NCBI RefSeq assembly: GCF_002204795.1
Contig: NZ_NIXO01000011.1
Coordinates: 1-64,000 of the forward strand
Length of the DNA: 64,000 nucleotides
Direction: 5' to 3'
Origin: Pseudomonas sp. K2I15
GTDB taxonomy: Bacteria > Pseudomonadota > Gammaproteobacteria > Pseudomonadales > Pseudomonadaceae
Shown here: piece after piece, positions 41,589 through 53,563 of the stretch
Layout: every line of letters begins with the position of its first letter
Numbering within the stretch: the first letter of the stretch is position 1
Notes under the pieces: generated by a model
Databases searched by the model: none
What the model saw: only the letters and a program-made list of their open reading frames with translations
What the model was told of the DNA's origin: nothing
Made by a program: the position numbers and the translations under genes

Positions 41589-42506
41589 TCATTCTGACCG
41601 AATCAGTCGACGCGGCGCGATGCGCCCGTCTTCGCTCACTTCACCGATACCGATAAAGCGACCGTTGTGATCTTGTACCCGCACCATGCCGAACTTCGGG
41701 GCATCCGGTGCACGTACCGGCTGGCCGTTAAGCCAGTAGAACGCGCTGTGCTCCGAGAAGTGCAGCAATGGCCAATCCAGCAAACCGCTGTCCGATGGCA
41801 TCAGGAAGCGATCAACCGCTTCGTTGCCGCCTTCGGCGTGTACCGCTTCCAGCTCTTCCAGCGTGACCGTCTGGGCCAGGGTGAAAGGGCCGGCCTGGGT
41901 GCGTCGCAGTTCTGCAACGTATGCGCCACAGCCTAGTTGCTCACCGATATCTTCCACGAGGGTACGGATATAGGTGCCTTTGCTGCAGTCCACCGCCAAC
42001 CGGGCAGTGTCGCCTTCAGCGGCGAGCAATTCCAAGCGCGCAATAGTAACAGAACGCGGTTCGCGCTCCACCACTTCACCTGCACGTGCCAGCTTGTAAA
42101 GAGGCTGGCCATCACGCTTGAGAGCCGAGTACATCGGCGGTATCTGACTGATTTGCCCACGAAAAGCAGGTAAGGCAGCCTCGATATCAGCACGACCAAC
42201 GGTCACCTCGCGAACCTGCAAAACATCACCTTCGGCGTCTGCCGTGGTGGTGGTCTTGCCGAGTTGCATCAGGGTTTCGTAACCCTTGTCGGAATCAAGC
42301 AGGTATTGCGAAAACTTGGTGGCCTCGCCGAAGCACAACGGCAACACGCCGGTGGCCAAGGGGTCGAGGCTGCCGGTGTGCCCTGCCTTCTCGGCATTGA
42401 GCAGCCAGCGAACCTTCTGCAACGCCGCATTGGAGGTAAAGCCAATGGGCTTGTCGAGCAGAATGATACCGCTGACGTTACGACGGATACGTTTGACCTG
42501 AGCCAC
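41589..42506 (-). CDS. truB: tRNA pseudouridine(55) synthase
   Basis: TruB converts U55 in the T-loop of tRNAs to pseudouridine and helps tRNA folding. The 305-residue protein has the catalytic aspartate in [19 protein letters not shown] (about residues 41-59) and the C-terminal PUA-like domain. It starts three bases after the rbfA stop, in the infB-rbfA-truB-rpsO-pnp cluster. Confidence 0.96.
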   Translation of the reverse strand: MAQVKRIRRNVSGIILLDKPIGFTSNAALQKVRWLLNAEKAGHTGSLDPLATGVLPLCFGEATKFSQYLLDSDKGYETLMQLGKTTTTADAEGDVLQVREVTVGRADIEAALPAFRGQISQIPPMYSALKRDGQPLYKLARAGEVVEREPRSVTIARLELLAAEGDTARLAVDCSKGTYIRTLVEDIGEQLGCGAYVAELRRTQAGPFTLAQTVTLEELEAVHAEGGNEAVDRFLMPSDSGLLDWPLLHFSEHSAFYWLNGQPVRAPDAPKFGMVRVQDHNGRFIGIGEVSEDGRIAPRRLIRSE

Positions 42507-42509
42507 CGA

Positions 42510-42911
42510 TTACTCCTTGGCGTCTTCAGGCGTGGCGGATTCCGGGTGCTGATTGTCTTCAGCCACGGCCCGCTCGATCAGTGCCGACAGGTGCGCACCA
42601 CGCACGACGCTTTCGTCGTAGTGGAAGTGCAACTGTGGAACGCTGCGCAGCTTCATTTCGCGGGCCAACTGCATGCGCAGGAAGCCTGCGGCAGAGTTGA
42701 GCACCTTGATGCTTTGCGCGATTTCTTCGCTGCTGTCCTGGCCCATCACGGTGATGAAGATCTTGGCGTGACCAACGTCACGGCTGACTTCAACGGCGGT
42801 GATGGTGACCAGGCCAACACGTGGGTCTTTTACTTCACGACGGATCAGCTGTGCCAGCTCACGCTGCATCTGATCGCCGATACGTTGGGTACGGCTGTAT
42901 TCTTTTGCCAT
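42510..42911 (-). CDS. rbfA: Ribosome-binding factor A
   Basis: RbfA is a KH-fold factor that binds the 30S subunit near helix 1 of 16S rRNA and aids late maturation and cold growth. The 133-residue protein has the typical start ([17 protein letters not shown]) and the [13 protein letters not shown] motif. An acidic C-terminal tail follows. It lies 159 bases after infB, with a hairpin between, and is followed closely by truB. Confidence 0.96.
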   Translation of the reverse strand: MAKEYSRTQRIGDQMQRELAQLIRREVKDPRVGLVTITAVEVSRDVGHAKIFITVMGQDSSEEIAQSIKVLNSAAGFLRMQLAREMKLRSVPQLHFHYDESVVRGAHLSALIERAVAEDNQHPESATPEDAKE

Positions 42912-42965
42912 GTCTTGTTACCTGTTACTGCCACACGGTGAAACCCGTGGGGTCTGAAAGCGGCA

Positions 42966-42999
42966 AACGCCCGGCCTGACAAAAGCCAGACCGGGCGTT
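42966..42999 (-). terminator. Hairpin between infB and rbfA
   Basis: A 9-bp stem AACGCCCGG/CCGGGCGTT with a further inner pairing lies 72 bases after infB. The minus-strand tail (TTGCCGC) is T-poor. It is more likely an mRNA-processing or partial-termination element than a full stop. Confidence 0.5.
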
Positions 43000-43070
43000 G
43001 CGTTTAGAGTCCGGACACAGCGCCAGGCATTTGCATGCCCGGGCGCCGCGTGGCCCTTGAAGTGCGCGAG

Positions 43071-45593
43071 TTAGAGGCTGCGAGCAACCTGAACCTTCTC
43101 GTAGACTTCGATCTTGTCGCCAGCCTTGACGTCGTTGTAGCTCTTGACGCCGATACCGCATTCCATGCCGGCACGTACTTCGGAAGCGTCATCCTTGAAG
43201 CGGCGCAGGGATTCCAGCTCGCCTTCGAAGATAACGATGTCTTCACGCAGTACACGGATTGGACGGTTACGGTGCACAACACCTTCGATAACCATGCAAC
43301 CGGCGATCGCGCCGAATTTCGGCGAGCGGAACACATCACGCACCTCGGCCACACCCAGGATGTTCTCCCGGACGTCGCTGCCAAGCATGCCGGTGAGGGC
43401 TTTCTTGACGTCTTCGATGATGTCGTAGATGACGTTGTAGTAACGCATGTCCAGGCCTTCCTGCTCGACGATCTTCCGTGCGCCAGCATCGGCACGCACG
43501 TTGAAGCCAAACAGTACAGCGTTGGAAGCCAGTGCCAGGTTGGCGTCGGATTCGGTGATACCACCGACACCGCCACCCACAACACGCACTTGCACTTCGT
43601 CGTTACCCAGGCCGTTCAAGGCGCCGTTCAACGCTTCGAGGGAACCACGAACGTCAGATTTGAGGACGATGTTAAGCGTCTTCTTCTCTGCCTGGCCCAT
43701 GTTCTCGAAGATGTTTTCCAGCTTGCCGGCGTGAGCACGGGCCAGCTTGACTTCGCGGAACTTGCCTTGACGGAACAGAGCCACTTCACGGGCTTTCTTC
43801 TCGTCCGACAGCACGCTCATCTCGTCGCCAGCGTCCGGGGTACCGTCCAGGCCGAGGATCTCGACAGGGATGGAAGGACCGGCTTCCTTGATTGGCTTGC
43901 CGTTCTCGTCGAGCATGGCACGTACACGGCCATAGTTCGAACCGACCAGCACCATGTCACCTTGGCGCAGGGTACCGTCTTGAACCAGAACGGTTGCAAC
44001 CGGGCCACGACCTTTGTCGAGACGCGATTCAACCACAACACCACGACCCGGGGCCGATGGAGTTGCTTTCAGTTCCAGAACTTCGGCTTGCAGCAGAACA
44101 GCTTCAAGCAGTTCGTCTACACCGGTACCGACTTTCGCCGAAACCGAAACGAATGGCGTATCACCGCCCCACTCTTCGGAAGTCACGCCGTGAACCGACA
44201 GCTCGCTACGGATACGATCGAGATCGGCGCCCGGCTTGTCGATTTTGTTCACTGCAACTACCAGTGGAACACCAGCGGCTTTAGCGTGCTGGACAGCTTC
44301 AATGGTCTGCGGCATTACGCCGTCGTCCGCTGCAACTACCAGGATCACGATGTCAGTCGCCTTGGCACCACGGGCACGCATGGCGGTAAACGCGGCGTGA
44401 CCAGGGGTGTCGAGGAAGGTGACCATGCCGCGTTCGGTTTCAACGTGGTATGCACCGATGTGCTGGGTGATGCCGCCGGCTTCGCCTGCAGCTACCTTGG
44501 CACGACGGATATAGTCGAGCAGCGAGGTCTTACCATGGTCAACGTGGCCCATTACGGTCACGACTGGCGCACGGGAGAAGGTCTCGCCTTCAAACTTCAG
44601 GGACTCGGCCAGGGAATCTTCCAGGGCGGTGTCGCTGACCAGGGTCACTTTGTGGCCCAGCTCTTCAGCTACCAGCTGAGCAGTTTCCTGATCCAGTACC
44701 TGGTTGATGGTCGCTGGAGTACCCAGTTTGAACATGAACTTGATGATTTCAGCAGCCTTGACCGACATCTGATTGGCGAGGTCGCCAACAGTGATGGTCT
44801 CGCCGATCTGCACATCACGCACGACAGGGCCGGTTGGGCTCTGGAAACCGTGGGCGTTGCGTTTTTTCAGCTTGGCCTTGCCGCGACCACCGCGACGGAA
44901 GCTGTCGCTTTCTTCGTCGGTAGTACGTGGAGCAACACGTGGCGCTGGCGCCTTCTCTTTGACCGAAGCACGATGTGGAGCGTTTTTGCGCTCGCCATCG
45001 CCACTGCCACGACGATTGTTATCGTCGGCCCGTGGTTTGTCCGGGCGACGAGGTTCTTCGCGTTTGCGAGCGTCGGCTGCAGGAGCAGGCGCGGCGGCAA
45101 CCGGAGCGGCCTCACGAACAGCTTCTACAGGCGCGCTAGGCGCAGCAACGGCCTCAGTGTTAGCAGGTTGCGCAGCAGCAGGCTGGCGACGCGCTTCTTC
45201 TTCGGCGCGACGCTTGGCTTCTTCTTCAGCCTTCTGACGAGCAGCATTTTCTACTGCGCGACGTTCTTCCAGTTCGCGTTTGCGCTCGGCTTCGATTTCT
45301 TCCGGGCTGCGCTGTACGAAGACTTTCTTCTTGCGTACTTCAACGCTGATGCTCTTGCTACCAGCAACACGCAGGGTGCTGGTGGTTTTGCGCTGCAATG
45401 TAATCTTGCGCGGTTCTTCCACTTTCGCCTTGTGGCTGCTTTTCAAGTGAGTCAGCAAAGACTGCTTCTCACTATCGCTCACACCTTCGTCGGCGGCGGT
45501 GTGCGGCAGACCTGCCTCACGCATCTGCTGCAACAGGCGCTCTACCGGTGTTTTGACCTCATCGGCCAGTTGTTTCACCGTGACTTGCGTCAT
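43071..45593 (-). CDS. infB: Translation initiation factor IF-2
   Basis: IF-2 is the GTPase that brings fMet-tRNA to the 30S subunit and promotes subunit joining. The 840-residue protein has an N-terminal domain ([16 protein letters not shown]) and a long charged, Arg/Glu/Ala-rich linker (about 95-250). The G domain follows with [16 protein letters not shown] and NKID, then domains II-IV. Internal starts giving shorter forms, as in E. coli, are possible but not shown. It begins 27 bases after nusA. Confidence 0.97.
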   Translation of the reverse strand: MTQVTVKQLADEVKTPVERLLQQMREAGLPHTAADEGVSDSEKQSLLTHLKSSHKAKVEEPRKITLQRKTTSTLRVAGSKSISVEVRKKKVFVQRSPEEIEAERKRELEERRAVENAARQKAEEEAKRRAEEEARRQPAAAQPANTEAVAAPSAPVEAVREAAPVAAAPAPAADARKREEPRRPDKPRADDNNRRGSGDGERKNAPHRASVKEKAPAPRVAPRTTDEESDSFRRGGRGKAKLKKRNAHGFQSPTGPVVRDVQIGETITVGDLANQMSVKAAEIIKFMFKLGTPATINQVLDQETAQLVAEELGHKVTLVSDTALEDSLAESLKFEGETFSRAPVVTVMGHVDHGKTSLLDYIRRAKVAAGEAGGITQHIGAYHVETERGMVTFLDTPGHAAFTAMRARGAKATDIVILVVAADDGVMPQTIEAVQHAKAAGVPLVVAVNKIDKPGADLDRIRSELSVHGVTSEEWGGDTPFVSVSAKVGTGVDELLEAVLLQAEVLELKATPSAPGRGVVVESRLDKGRGPVATVLVQDGTLRQGDMVLVGSNYGRVRAMLDENGKPIKEAGPSIPVEILGLDGTPDAGDEMSVLSDEKKAREVALFRQGKFREVKLARAHAGKLENIFENMGQAEKKTLNIVLKSDVRGSLEALNGALNGLGNDEVQVRVVGGGVGGITESDANLALASNAVLFGFNVRADAGARKIVEQEGLDMRYYNVIYDIIEDVKKALTGMLGSDVRENILGVAEVRDVFRSPKFGAIAGCMVIEGVVHRNRPIRVLREDIVIFEGELESLRRFKDDASEVRAGMECGIGVKSYNDVKAGDKIEVYEKVQVARSL

Positions 45594-45620
45594 GCACTTC
45601 TCTCCTCAGGCCGCGCCTAA

Positions 45621-47102
45621 TTACTCGAACCAATGGGCTCGGGCGGCCATGATCAACTTGCCGGCACGATCATCGTCAATGCCGTCGATGTCGAGCAGGT
45701 CGTCAATAGACTGCTCGGCCAGGTCTTCGCGGGTAATTACGCCGCGCACCGCCAGTTCCATCGCCAAATCCTTGTCCATACCCTCAAGCGAGAGCAGGTC
45801 TTCGGCCGGATGGGCGTCTGCCAGCTTTTCCTCAGTAGCGATGGCTTTAGTCAACAAACGATCCTTGGCCCGAGCGCGAAGCTCGTTGACGGTGTCTTCG
45901 TCAAAGCCGTCGATGTTGAGCATTTCTTCCAACGGTACGTAGGCAATCTCTTCCAGGCTGGTGAAGCCTTCATCTACCAGCACCTGTGCCAGGTCTTCGT
46001 CGACTTCCAGCTCGTCGATAAAGTTGCGCAGGATGTCACCGGTTTCTGCTTGCTGCTTAGCCTGGATGTCCGATTCGGTCATCACGTTCAGGGTCCAGCC
46101 GGTCAACTGGCTGGCCAAACGTACGTTCTGACCACCGCGACCGATGGCCTGAGCCAGATTGTCTGCGCCAACGGCGATGTCCATTGCATGGGCATCCTCG
46201 TCAACGATAATTGCCGCCACTTCAGCAGGCGACATTGCGTTGATCACGAACTGCGCCGGGTTATCGTCCCACAGGACGATGTCCACACGCTCACCGCCCA
46301 ATTCGCCCGACACTGCCTGGACGCGCGAACCGCGCATACCAATGCAAGCACCTTGCGGGTCGATGCGTTTGTCCTTGGAGCGGACCGCGATCTTGGCGCG
46401 CGAACCCGGATCGCGGGACGCAGCCATGACTTCGATCAGGCCTTCGGCAATTTCCGGCACTTCGATGCGGAACAACTCGATCAACATTTCCGGCGCGGTA
46501 CGCGACAGGATCAGTTGAGGGCCGCGGTTCTCGGTGCGGATTTCCTTGAGCAGCGCACGCAAGCGCACGCCAACCCGGAAAGTTTCGCGGGAAATGATGT
46601 CTTCTCGGGCCAGCAACGCTTCAGCGTTATTACCCAGGTCGACGATCACGTTGTCGCGGGTGACTTTTTTCACGGTGCCGGAGATGATTTCCCCAAGGCG
46701 CTCGCGATAGGCGTCAACGACTTGCGCGCGCTCAGCTTCGCGGACCTTCTGCACGATGACTTGCTTGGCAGTCTGTGCAGCGATGCGGCCGAACTCGATG
46801 GACTCGATCTTTTCTTCGACGACATCACCGACCTGGGCGCCCGGGTGCGTTTCAGCAACCTTGCTCGGCCAGGTTTCGATAGCAGGATCATCAAGATCGG
46901 CTTCTTCGACGACCGTCCAGCGACGGAAAGTCTCGTAGGCACCGGTGTGGCGGTTGATTTCCACACGCAGATCAACTTCGTCTTCAAAACGCTTTTTGGT
47001 AGCAGTGGCCAGGGCCAGCTCCAGCGCTTCAAAAATCACGTTTGCCGGTACGCCCTTTTCATTGGATACCGACTCAACAACCAGCAGTACTTCTTTGCTC
47101 AT
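45621..47102 (-). CDS. nusA: Transcription termination/antitermination factor NusA
   Basis: NusA binds RNA polymerase and modulates pausing, termination and antitermination. The 493-residue protein has an N-terminal polymerase-binding domain, an S1 domain ([18 protein letters not shown], about 138-155), and two KH domains. Two acidic C-terminal repeats follow ([15 protein letters not shown] and [15 protein letters not shown]). ATG at 47102 is the family start; the longer frame to 47123 is rejected. It is in rimP-nusA-infB, whose expression NusA often autoregulates. Confidence 0.97.
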   Translation of the reverse strand: MSKEVLLVVESVSNEKGVPANVIFEALELALATATKKRFEDEVDLRVEINRHTGAYETFRRWTVVEEADLDDPAIETWPSKVAETHPGAQVGDVVEEKIESIEFGRIAAQTAKQVIVQKVREAERAQVVDAYRERLGEIISGTVKKVTRDNVIVDLGNNAEALLAREDIISRETFRVGVRLRALLKEIRTENRGPQLILSRTAPEMLIELFRIEVPEIAEGLIEVMAASRDPGSRAKIAVRSKDKRIDPQGACIGMRGSRVQAVSGELGGERVDIVLWDDNPAQFVINAMSPAEVAAIIVDEDAHAMDIAVGADNLAQAIGRGGQNVRLASQLTGWTLNVMTESDIQAKQQAETGDILRNFIDELEVDEDLAQVLVDEGFTSLEEIAYVPLEEMLNIDGFDEDTVNELRARAKDRLLTKAIATEEKLADAHPAEDLLSLEGMDKDLAMELAVRGVITREDLAEQSIDDLLDIDGIDDDRAGKLIMAARAHWFE

Positions 47103-47149
47103 CGTACGCCTCGCCTTTCGCAAGCCATTGGATCCGCGGGATCCGCGTC

Positions 47150-47608
47150 TCAGTCAAAACTGGGAATAATGTTGGCCTTGTCGATCATATCGATCGGCAA
47201 CAGGAACTCATGGTCTTCTACATGCACCACGACGTCCTGCTCTTCTACACCGCGCAGAAGGCCCTGAAAGTTGCGTCGCCCTTCAAAGGGAGAACGCAGC
47301 TTGATCTTCACTTGTTCACCGGCAAATTTTGCAAACTGATCAATAGTGAACAGTGGGCGTTCCATGCCAGGCGAGGAAACTTCGAGGGTATATTCAACAG
47401 CGATAGGATCTTCAACATCCAGGACGCCACTGATCTGACGGCTGACAATGGCACAATCGTCCACCAGCACGCCGCCCTCTTTATCGATATAAACGCGCAA
47501 CATTGAGTGGCGACCTTGAGCCGAAAACTCAATACCCCAGCATTCATAGCCTAGGGCCACGATCACCGGGGCCAACAAGGCCTGCAACTCTTCTAGCTTG
47601 CTCGACAC
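47150..47608 (-). CDS. rimP: Ribosome maturation factor RimP
   Basis: RimP binds the 30S subunit and assists S12 assembly. The 152-residue protein has the conserved core [15 protein letters not shown] and a C-terminal SH3-like domain. GTG at 47608 is chosen because GAGGGGG lies seven bases upstream and the length matches the family; the upstream frame would run into the hairpins. It heads rimP-nusA-infB, 41 bases after a strong intrinsic terminator that lies in its leader. Confidence 0.94.
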   Translation of the reverse strand: MSSKLEELQALLAPVIVALGYECWGIEFSAQGRHSMLRVYIDKEGGVLVDDCAIVSRQISGVLDVEDPIAVEYTLEVSSPGMERPLFTIDQFAKFAGEQVKIKLRSPFEGRRNFQGLLRGVEEQDVVVHVEDHEFLLPIDMIDKANIIPSFD

Positions 47609-47648
47609 CTGAACCCCCTCGTGCATGTATGTGCATGCTGTGCAAAAT

Positions 47649-47699
47649 AAAAAAATGGGCGAAACGCCCATCCTTGAAACGCCGTCGAACAGCGGCGTT
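47649..47699 (-). terminator. Tandem hairpins in the rimP leader (terminator or attenuator)
   Basis: On the minus strand a first hairpin (AACGCCG/CGGCGTT, 47678-47699) is followed by a second (ATGGGCG-TTT-CGCCCAT, 47655-47671) with seven T. This is a textbook terminator placed between tRNA-fMet and rimP, only 41 bases before the rimP start. Confidence 0.85.
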
Positions 47700-47716
47700 G
47701 AAAGTGTCCAGCTAAC

Positions 47717-47738
47717 AAAAAGCCCCTTAAAAGGGGCT
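47717..47738 (-). terminator. Terminator after tRNA-fMet
   Basis: Stem AGCCCCTT/AAGGGGCT with a T-rich tail on the minus strand lies 11 bases past the tRNA 3' end. It would end most tRNA transcripts. Confidence 0.8.
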
Positions 47739-47748
47739 CCGCTAAAAC

Positions 47749-47825
<77 letters not shown>

Positions 47826-47841
47826 ACAAAGCTGGGGCGGA

Positions 47842-47870
47842 AGTATACGACCGATCCCTTACAGGGTCAA
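47842..47870 (-). promoter_or_regulatory. Sigma70 promoter of tRNA-fMet (and possibly rimP-nusA-infB)
   Basis: TTGACC (47865-47870) and TATACT (47842-47847) on the minus strand are exactly 17 bases apart. A GC-rich discriminator (TCCGCCCC) follows, as in stringently controlled promoters. Confidence 0.85.
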
Positions 47871-47887
47871 TGTAACCTTCCACCTAC

Positions 47888-47910
47888 AAGAAAGCCCGCA
47901 ACAGCGGGCT
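47888..47910 (-). terminator. Terminator after tRNA-Leu
   Basis: Stem AGCCCGC/GCGGGCT with loop of four is followed by TTTCTT on the minus strand. It is 12 bases past the tRNA and closes the tpiA-secG-tRNA-Leu unit. Confidence 0.75.
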
Positions 47911-47921
47911 CTCCTGATAAT

Positions 47922-48007
47922 TGGTACCGAGAAGGGGACTCGAACCCCTACACCCTATGGGCACAACCACCTCAAGGTTGCGTGTCTACCAATTCCACCA
48001 CCTCGGC
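47922..48007 (-). tRNA. tRNA-Leu (GAG)
   Basis: This 86-base class II tRNA has a long variable arm and encoded CCA. On the minus strand it starts GCCGAGGTGGTGGAATTGG. The anticodon loop TTGAGGT gives anticodon GAG. It lies 21 bases after secG and is probably processed from the tpiA-secG transcript. Confidence 0.96.
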
Positions 48008-48028
48008 AATACAGCGCTTACAACCTTC

Positions 48029-48412
48029 TTACTTCTGCTCTTGAGCTGGAGGTACGTCAGTCGCTGGAGTAGCCGACTTTTGCTCTTGAAGCACCGGGAC
48101 ATCATCAGAAGCCGGTTTTGCTTTTGGCACTTCCAACACTGCTGGGTTTGGGAGACCTACTTGAGTCAGCACATGAGCTTTCTCTTTAGCAAAGTAACCT
48201 AACCCCAAGCTGGTTATGAAGAAACCGGCGGCAAGTATAGCAGTAAACTTACTAAGAAAGGTAGAGGAACCTTGGCTTCCGAACACAGTATTTGAAGCAC
48301 CTGCCCCGAAAGACGCACCAGCGTCCGCACCTTTACCCTGCTGCAGCAAAACCAGAGCAACTACGCCCAGTGCACCCAGCAGATGAAAAACAACGATGAC
48401 TGTTTCCAGCAT
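48029..48412 (-). CDS. secG: Protein translocase subunit SecG
   Basis: SecG is a small SecYEG channel subunit in the inner membrane. The 127-residue protein has two helices (about residues 3-22 and 52-72) around the conserved loop [20 protein letters not shown] hydrophilic Pro/Ala/Glu-rich cytoplasmic tail follows. ATG at 48412 is the family start. It is four bases downstream of tpiA and upstream of tRNA-Leu. Confidence 0.95.
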   Translation of the reverse strand: MLETVIVVFHLLGALGVVALVLLQQGKGADAGASFGAGASNTVFGSQGSSTFLSKFTAILAAGFFITSLGLGYFAKEKAHVLTQVGLPNPAVLEVPKAKPASDDVPVLQEQKSATPATDVPPAQEQK

Positions 48413-48416
48413 TTTT

Positions 48417-49172
48417 TCAGTTTCCCGCGGCGCGACAAATCGCACCGAACTCATCTGCATTCAGGGAAGCTCCACCAATGAGCCCCCCATCGATATCCGG
48501 CATGCCGAACAGTTCGACCGCATTGGCCGCCTTCACGCTGCCGCCGTATAGAAGCCGCACACCTCGTGCGACCTCAGAATTCTCTGCCGCCAACTGCGCG
48601 CGGATGGCTGCGTGCACATCCTGAGCCTGTTGCGGCGAAGCAGTCAGCCCGGTACCAATGGCCCAGACCGGCTCGTAAGCGATTACTGCATTTGCAAAGG
48701 CACCGACTCCCAGCTCCTCGATGATGCTGCCCAGCTGACGCCCGACAACTTCAAGAGTTTTACCGGACTCACGCTGCTCAAGGGTCTCCCCTATGCACAA
48801 CACCGGAATCAAGCCACAAGCCTGTGCCGCCGCGAATTTGCGATTGAGTGTCCCATCACGCTCGCCCATGATCTGGCGGCGCTCGGAGTGCCCAACAAGC
48901 ACCAGGGAACAACCCGCATCAACCAGCTGACTCGGTGCAATCTCACCGGTCAACGCACCTTGCATGGATTCCACCGCAGAGTTCTGCGCGCCGACCTGAA
49001 TCGACTTACCCTTCAAGCCATCAATCACTTGATTGATATACAAGCAAGGCGGGAATACCGCGACATCAACACCGCTAGGCAAGGCCAAATGACGAAGGCC
49101 GTTGATCAGCTCAGCGACACTGGCGCGGGTACCGTGCATCTTCCAGTTACCAGCTACCATAGTGCGACGCAT
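48417..49172 (-). CDS. tpiA: Triosephosphate isomerase
   Basis: TpiA interconverts dihydroxyacetone phosphate and glyceraldehyde-3-phosphate. The 251-residue TIM barrel has Lys in GNWKMHG (about 8-14), His in VGHSERR (about 94-100), catalytic Glu in [11 protein letters not shown] (about 165-175) and the phosphate-binding LYGGSVKA. It is upstream of secG in the same operon and 66 bases downstream of glmM. Confidence 0.97.
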   Translation of the reverse strand: MRRTMVAGNWKMHGTRASVAELINGLRHLALPSGVDVAVFPPCLYINQVIDGLKGKSIQVGAQNSAVESMQGALTGEIAPSQLVDAGCSLVLVGHSERRQIMGERDGTLNRKFAAAQACGLIPVLCIGETLEQRESGKTLEVVGRQLGSIIEELGVGAFANAVIAYEPVWAIGTGLTASPQQAQDVHAAIRAQLAAENSEVARGVRLLYGGSVKAANAVELFGMPDIDGGLIGGASLNADEFGAICRAAGN

Positions 49173-49238
49173 GCTGTACCTCGTCGGTCAAAGTGGGCGC
49201 AGATGTTACCCAACCACATCATCACTGGCAAGCCGAAT

Positions 49239-50576
49239 TCAGGCGCAAACTTCAGTTACCAGTTTTGCCAGCTCTTCGGCATAGCCGCGAACCTGTGTTT
49301 CGTCCTCGCCTTCGACCATTACACGCACCAAAGGCTCGGTGCCCGACTTGCGCAGCAAGACCCGGCCACGACCCGCCATGGCGGCAGTCACGCGCTCGCT
49401 GGCCTCTTTGACGGCCGGATGCTCGATAGGGTTGTCACCGCCCGCGAAGCGCACGTTAAGCAGCACTTGCGGGCACTTGCGCAGCGCCTGCCGCGCCTGG
49501 GCCAGGCTTTCTTCGCGACGACGCAATGCCAGCAGCACCTGCAGCGCCGCGATGATCGCATCCCCGGTGGTCGTGTGCTGGAAGCAGACGACATGCCCGG
49601 AGTTCTCGCCACCCACCAGCCAATTGCGCTCCAGCAGCTCAGCGATCACGTAGCGGTCACCGACATTGGCGCGCACAAACGGAATACCCAGATCTGCCAG
49701 GGCCAGCTCCAGGCCGAGATTGCTCATCAGGGTACCGACGACACCGCCTTGCAGCTTGTTACGCTCGTGTAAGTCGCGGGCAATGATGAACAACAGGTCA
49801 TCGCCATCAACAATTGCACCCGTATGGTCGACCATCAATACCCGGTCACCATCGCCATCGAACGCGATACCCAGGTCAGCATGTTCGGCCAGGACCGCCG
49901 CCTGCAACTGCCCCATATGGGTCGAGCCGCAGTTGTCATTGATGTTCAAGCCGTTAGGCTGGGCCGACAGCACGGTAACGTCTGCACCAAGCTCCTTGAA
50001 CACACTCGGCGCCACTTTGTAGGTCGCACCGTGGGCGCAGTCGATGACGACTTTCAGACCGGCAAAATTGGTGCTGCTCGGCACGCTGCTTTTGCAAAAC
50101 TCGATGTAACGGCCAGAAGCGTCGTTAATCCGCGAAACCTTGCCCAGCTTGCTCGACTCGACGACGGTCATCGGCGCATCCAGCAGTTCTTCGATCATGT
50201 GCTCGATCTCGTCCGGCAGCTTGGTGCCCTGGCCCGAGAAGAACTTGATGCCGTTGTCATCGTGAGGGTTGTGCGAAGCGCTGATCACGATACCGGCTTC
50301 AGCGTGAAAGGTACGCGTCAGGTAAGCGATCGCTGGCGTAGGCATCGGCCCCAACAGCATCACATCAGCGCCGGCAGCAGACAGACCCGCCTCCAGCGCA
50401 GACTCAAACATGTAACCCGAGATCCGCGTGTCCTTGCCTACCAGGATGCGGCAGGCGCCCATGCTGCGGAACGCCATACCGGCGGCCCAGCCCAGCTTGA
50501 GCATGAAATCTGGAGTAATCGGGAATTCGCCGACCCGACCGCGGATGCCATCGGTGCCAAAATATTTTTTAGTCAT
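49239..50576 (-). CDS. glmM: Phosphoglucosamine mutase
   Basis: GlmM converts glucosamine-6-phosphate to glucosamine-1-phosphate for UDP-GlcNAc, the precursor of peptidoglycan and lipopolysaccharide. The 445-residue protein has the phosphoserine loop [16 protein letters not shown] (about residues 99-114), the metal loop DGDGDR, and the C-terminal [12 protein letters not shown] phosphate site. ATG at 50576 is the family start; the upstream frame would run to 50609 in folP. It follows folP by 16 bases. Confidence 0.97.
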   Translation of the reverse strand: MTKKYFGTDGIRGRVGEFPITPDFMLKLGWAAGMAFRSMGACRILVGKDTRISGYMFESALEAGLSAAGADVMLLGPMPTPAIAYLTRTFHAEAGIVISASHNPHDDNGIKFFSGQGTKLPDEIEHMIEELLDAPMTVVESSKLGKVSRINDASGRYIEFCKSSVPSSTNFAGLKVVIDCAHGATYKVAPSVFKELGADVTVLSAQPNGLNINDNCGSTHMGQLQAAVLAEHADLGIAFDGDGDRVLMVDHTGAIVDGDDLLFIIARDLHERNKLQGGVVGTLMSNLGLELALADLGIPFVRANVGDRYVIAELLERNWLVGGENSGHVVCFQHTTTGDAIIAALQVLLALRRREESLAQARQALRKCPQVLLNVRFAGGDNPIEHPAVKEASERVTAAMAGRGRVLLRKSGTEPLVRVMVEGEDETQVRGYAEELAKLVTEVCA

Positions 50577-50592
50577 AAGTGCTCCATCATTC

Positions 50593-51444
50593 TTATTCGG
50601 CTGCTTCAACCGCTGCGATCATCCGCACTACATCTACCGTCTCGGCCACGTCATGGACACGCAAGATACGCGCACCCTTGACCACGGCAAGTGCCGCGAG
50701 CGCCAGGCCGCCATGCAGCCGCTCACCCACCGGACGATTCAACGCCAGACCTATCATGCTCTTGCGCGAAACCCCAACCAACAGGGGACGACCAAGGGCA
50801 TGCAGGGATTCCATATGTTTGAACAGGCTTAAATTGTGCTGCAGGGTCTTGGCAAAGCCAAATCCCGGATCGAGGATGATCCGCTCGGGGGCAATCCCCA
50901 CCACGGCGCATTGGGCCATGCGCTCGGCAAGAAAGCCTTTCACCTCACCAACCAGGTTGTCGTAATGCGGGTCGTCCTGCATCGTGCCCGGCTCACCAAG
51001 CATATGCATCAGGCAAACCGGCAGGCCCGTGGCAGCGGCCGCATCCAGGGCGCCATCGCGCTGCAGGGAACGCACATCGTTGATCAACCCAGCGCCAAGA
51101 CGCGCGGTTTCGCGCATAACGGCGGGCGTCGAGGTATCGACAGAGATGATGACATCCAGCTCTCGATGGATGCGCTCGACAATCGGTGCAACCCGCTCCA
51201 GCTCCTCCAGGGGAGAAACTGCGCGCGCCCCAGGACGGGTCGATTCACCACCGACATCAATCAGGGTCGCACCGGCAGCCACCATAGCTTGCGCATGGCG
51301 CAACGCAGCATCAAGCTGACTGAAGCGACCACCATCGGAAAAGGAATCAGGGGTTACGTTAAGAATGCCCATAACGTGTGTATGGGCCAAATCAAGAACC
51401 CGGCTGCCGCAAGGCAACCGGGTCGAGGACAACGCAGAAGTCAT
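50593..51444 (-). CDS. folP: Dihydropteroate synthase
   Basis: FolP condenses hydroxymethyl-dihydropterin pyrophosphate with p-aminobenzoate and is the sulfonamide target. The 283-residue TIM-barrel protein has [15 protein letters not shown] (about 25-39), the sugar/pterin-binding [11 protein letters not shown] (about 62-72), and DPGFGFAKT. It starts eight bases after ftsH and precedes glmM, the widely conserved ftsH-folP-glmM order. Confidence 0.97.
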   Translation of the reverse strand: MTSALSSTRLPCGSRVLDLAHTHVMGILNVTPDSFSDGGRFSQLDAALRHAQAMVAAGATLIDVGGESTRPGARAVSPLEELERVAPIVERIHRELDVIISVDTSTPAVMRETARLGAGLINDVRSLQRDGALDAAAATGLPVCLMHMLGEPGTMQDDPHYDNLVGEVKGFLAERMAQCAVVGIAPERIILDPGFGFAKTLQHNLSLFKHMESLHALGRPLLVGVSRKSMIGLALNRPVGERLHGGLALAALAVVKGARILRVHDVAETVDVVRMIAAVEAAE

Positions 51445-51452
51445 TTCAAACC

Positions 51453-53372
51453 TTAATGGTCAGCAGCCGGGCCGCCGATCGGGGCTTCAGGGCGTTCGTT
51501 CTGCACTACTGGCGGTGTGCCCGAAGTGCCCGAACCGCCTTCCCAATCGCGAGGCTCGCGAGGCGTACGACCGGCCATGATGTCGTCGATCTGCTCGGCA
51601 TCAATGGTCTCGTACTTCATCAGGGCATCAGCCATGGCGTCGAGTTTGTCACGGTTGTCGGTAAGGATCTGCTTGGCCGTGCCGTAGCACTGGTCAATGA
51701 TGCTGCGCACTTCTGAGTCGATAAGCTTGGCTGTCTCACCGGAGAAGCTGGCAGCTTGACCGCCACCACCGCGACCCAGGAATACTTCACCTTCTTCCTC
51801 GGCATACATCAAAGGACCGAGTTTTTCAGACAGGCCCCACTTGGTCACCATGTTCCGTGCGATCTGGCTGGCACGCATGATGTCGTTTGAGGCACCGGTA
51901 GTAACGCCGTCGAAACCCAAGGTCATCTCTTCAGCGATCCGGCCGCCATACAGCGAGCAGATCTGACTGATCAAGGCACGCTTGGAGAGGCTGTAGCGAT
52001 CCTCTTCCGGCAGGAACATGGTGACGCCCAGCGCCCGGCCACGAGGAATGATCGACACTTTGTAGACCGGGTCATGCTCAGGCACAACGCGACCAACAAT
52101 GGCGTGACCAGCTTCGTGATAAGCGGTGTTCTGCTTCTCTTTCTCGGACATGACCATGGATTTGCGCTCGGCGCCCATCATGATCTTGTCTTTCGCCAGT
52201 TCGAACTCTTTCATTTCGACGATGCGCTTGCCGGTACGGGCCGCGAACAGCGAGGCCTCGTTTACCAGGTTGGCAAGGTCAGCACCGGAGAAGCCCGGAG
52301 TACCACGGGCAATCACGGCTGGAGCCACGTCGTCGCCCATTGGCACTTTGCGCATGTGCACTTTCAGGATCTGCTCACGGCCACGGATGTCCGGCAGACC
52401 GACCACAACCTGACGGTCAAAACGGCCCGGACGCAGCAGCGCAGGGTCGAGTACGTCCGGACGGTTGGTCGCCGCGATCACGATGATGCCGTCGTTCATT
52501 TCAAAGCCGTCCATCTCAACCAGCAACTGGTTAAGGGTTTGCTCACGCTCATCATGACCGCCGCCCATGCCGGCGCCACGATGGCGACCAACGGCATCGA
52601 TCTCATCGATGAAGATGATGCATGGCGCGTGCTTCTTGGCCTGCTCGAACATATCGCGAACACGGCTGGCACCGACACCGACGAACATTTCGACGAAATC
52701 GGAACCGGAAATGGTGAAGAAAGGTACTTTGGCTTCGCCGGCAATGGCCTTGGCCAACAGGGTTTTACCGGTACCTGGCGGGCCTACCATCAGCACACCG
52801 CGAGGAATACGGCCGCCAAGGCGCTGGAACTTACCTGGGTCGCGCAGGAACTCAACCAGTTCGCCCACTTCTTCCTTGGCTTCGTCGCAACCGGCAACGT
52901 CAGCCAGGGTGGTTTTCACCTGATCTTCGGAGAGCAGGCGTGCCTTGCTCTTGCCGAAGCTCATCGGCCCGCCCTTACCTCCCGCACCACCTTGCATCTG
53001 GCGCATGAAGAACATGAACACGGCGATAATCACCAGGATCGGGAAACTGGCCACCAGGAGTTGGGTCCAGATGCTCTGCTGCTCAGGCTGCTTGCCTTCA
53101 ACGACCACGTGGTTATCCACCAGGTCGCCGATCAGGCCATTGTCCTGGATTGCCGGACGGATGGTCTTGAAGCTGTCGCCATCGTTGCGCTTGCCGGTAA
53201 TCACGTAGCCGTCAACTGCTACGCGCTCGACCTTGCCATCCTTAACTTGCTGGATGAAGTCGGAATAGTTGAGGGTCTGCGGCTCGTTAGGGCTGGAGAA
53301 GTTGTTCATCACCGTCACGAGGACAGCCGCGATGATCAACCACAGGATCAGATTCTTTGCCATATCGTTCAA
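51453..53372 (-). CDS. ftsH: ATP-dependent zinc metalloprotease FtsH
   Basis: FtsH is a membrane-bound AAA+ protease that degrades misfolded membrane proteins and regulators such as LpxC and RpoH. The 639-residue protein has two N-terminal helices (about 5-25 and 105-125), Walker A GPPGTGKT and the second region of homology. The zinc motif is HEAGH. The start is probably TTG at 53372, since AGAGGG lies seven bases upstream; ATG at 53363 would be 16 bases away. Either gives the same mature protein region. Confidence 0.96.
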   Translation of the reverse strand: MNDMAKNLILWLIIAAVLVTVMNNFSSPNEPQTLNYSDFIQQVKDGKVERVAVDGYVITGKRNDGDSFKTIRPAIQDNGLIGDLVDNHVVVEGKQPEQQSIWTQLLVASFPILVIIAVFMFFMRQMQGGAGGKGGPMSFGKSKARLLSEDQVKTTLADVAGCDEAKEEVGELVEFLRDPGKFQRLGGRIPRGVLMVGPPGTGKTLLAKAIAGEAKVPFFTISGSDFVEMFVGVGASRVRDMFEQAKKHAPCIIFIDEIDAVGRHRGAGMGGGHDEREQTLNQLLVEMDGFEMNDGIIVIAATNRPDVLDPALLRPGRFDRQVVVGLPDIRGREQILKVHMRKVPMGDDVAPAVIARGTPGFSGADLANLVNEASLFAARTGKRIVEMKEFELAKDKIMMGAERKSMVMSEKEKQNTAYHEAGHAIVGRVVPEHDPVYKVSIIPRGRALGVTMFLPEEDRYSLSKRALISQICSLYGGRIAEEMTLGFDGVTTGASNDIMRASQIARNMVTKWGLSEKLGPLMYAEEEGEVFLGRGGGGQAASFSGETAKLIDSEVRSIIDQCYGTAKQILTDNRDKLDAMADALMKYETIDAEQIDDIMAGRTPREPRDWEGGSGTSGTPPVVQNERPEAPIGGPAADH

Positions 53373-53563
53373 TTAACTACCCTCTGAAGCAAGCTCCGCT
53401 ACTGGCGCGTGCTTCGCATGATATTCACCGGCCTAACTTACTACATTACCTACAACTCTGGCAGGCGCCGTCTGTAACCCTTTGTGAAACTTTGACTACA
53501 CAATATTCGTAAAGCTTCGTGACGAAAGCGACATAAAAAAACCTATCGCCTCCGTCAAATTTC

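Noticed and set aside
43035..45620. 861-codon plus-strand ORF opposite infB
   Set aside because: It is antisense to IF-2; its length reflects codon bias of the real gene, and its composition is not protein-like.
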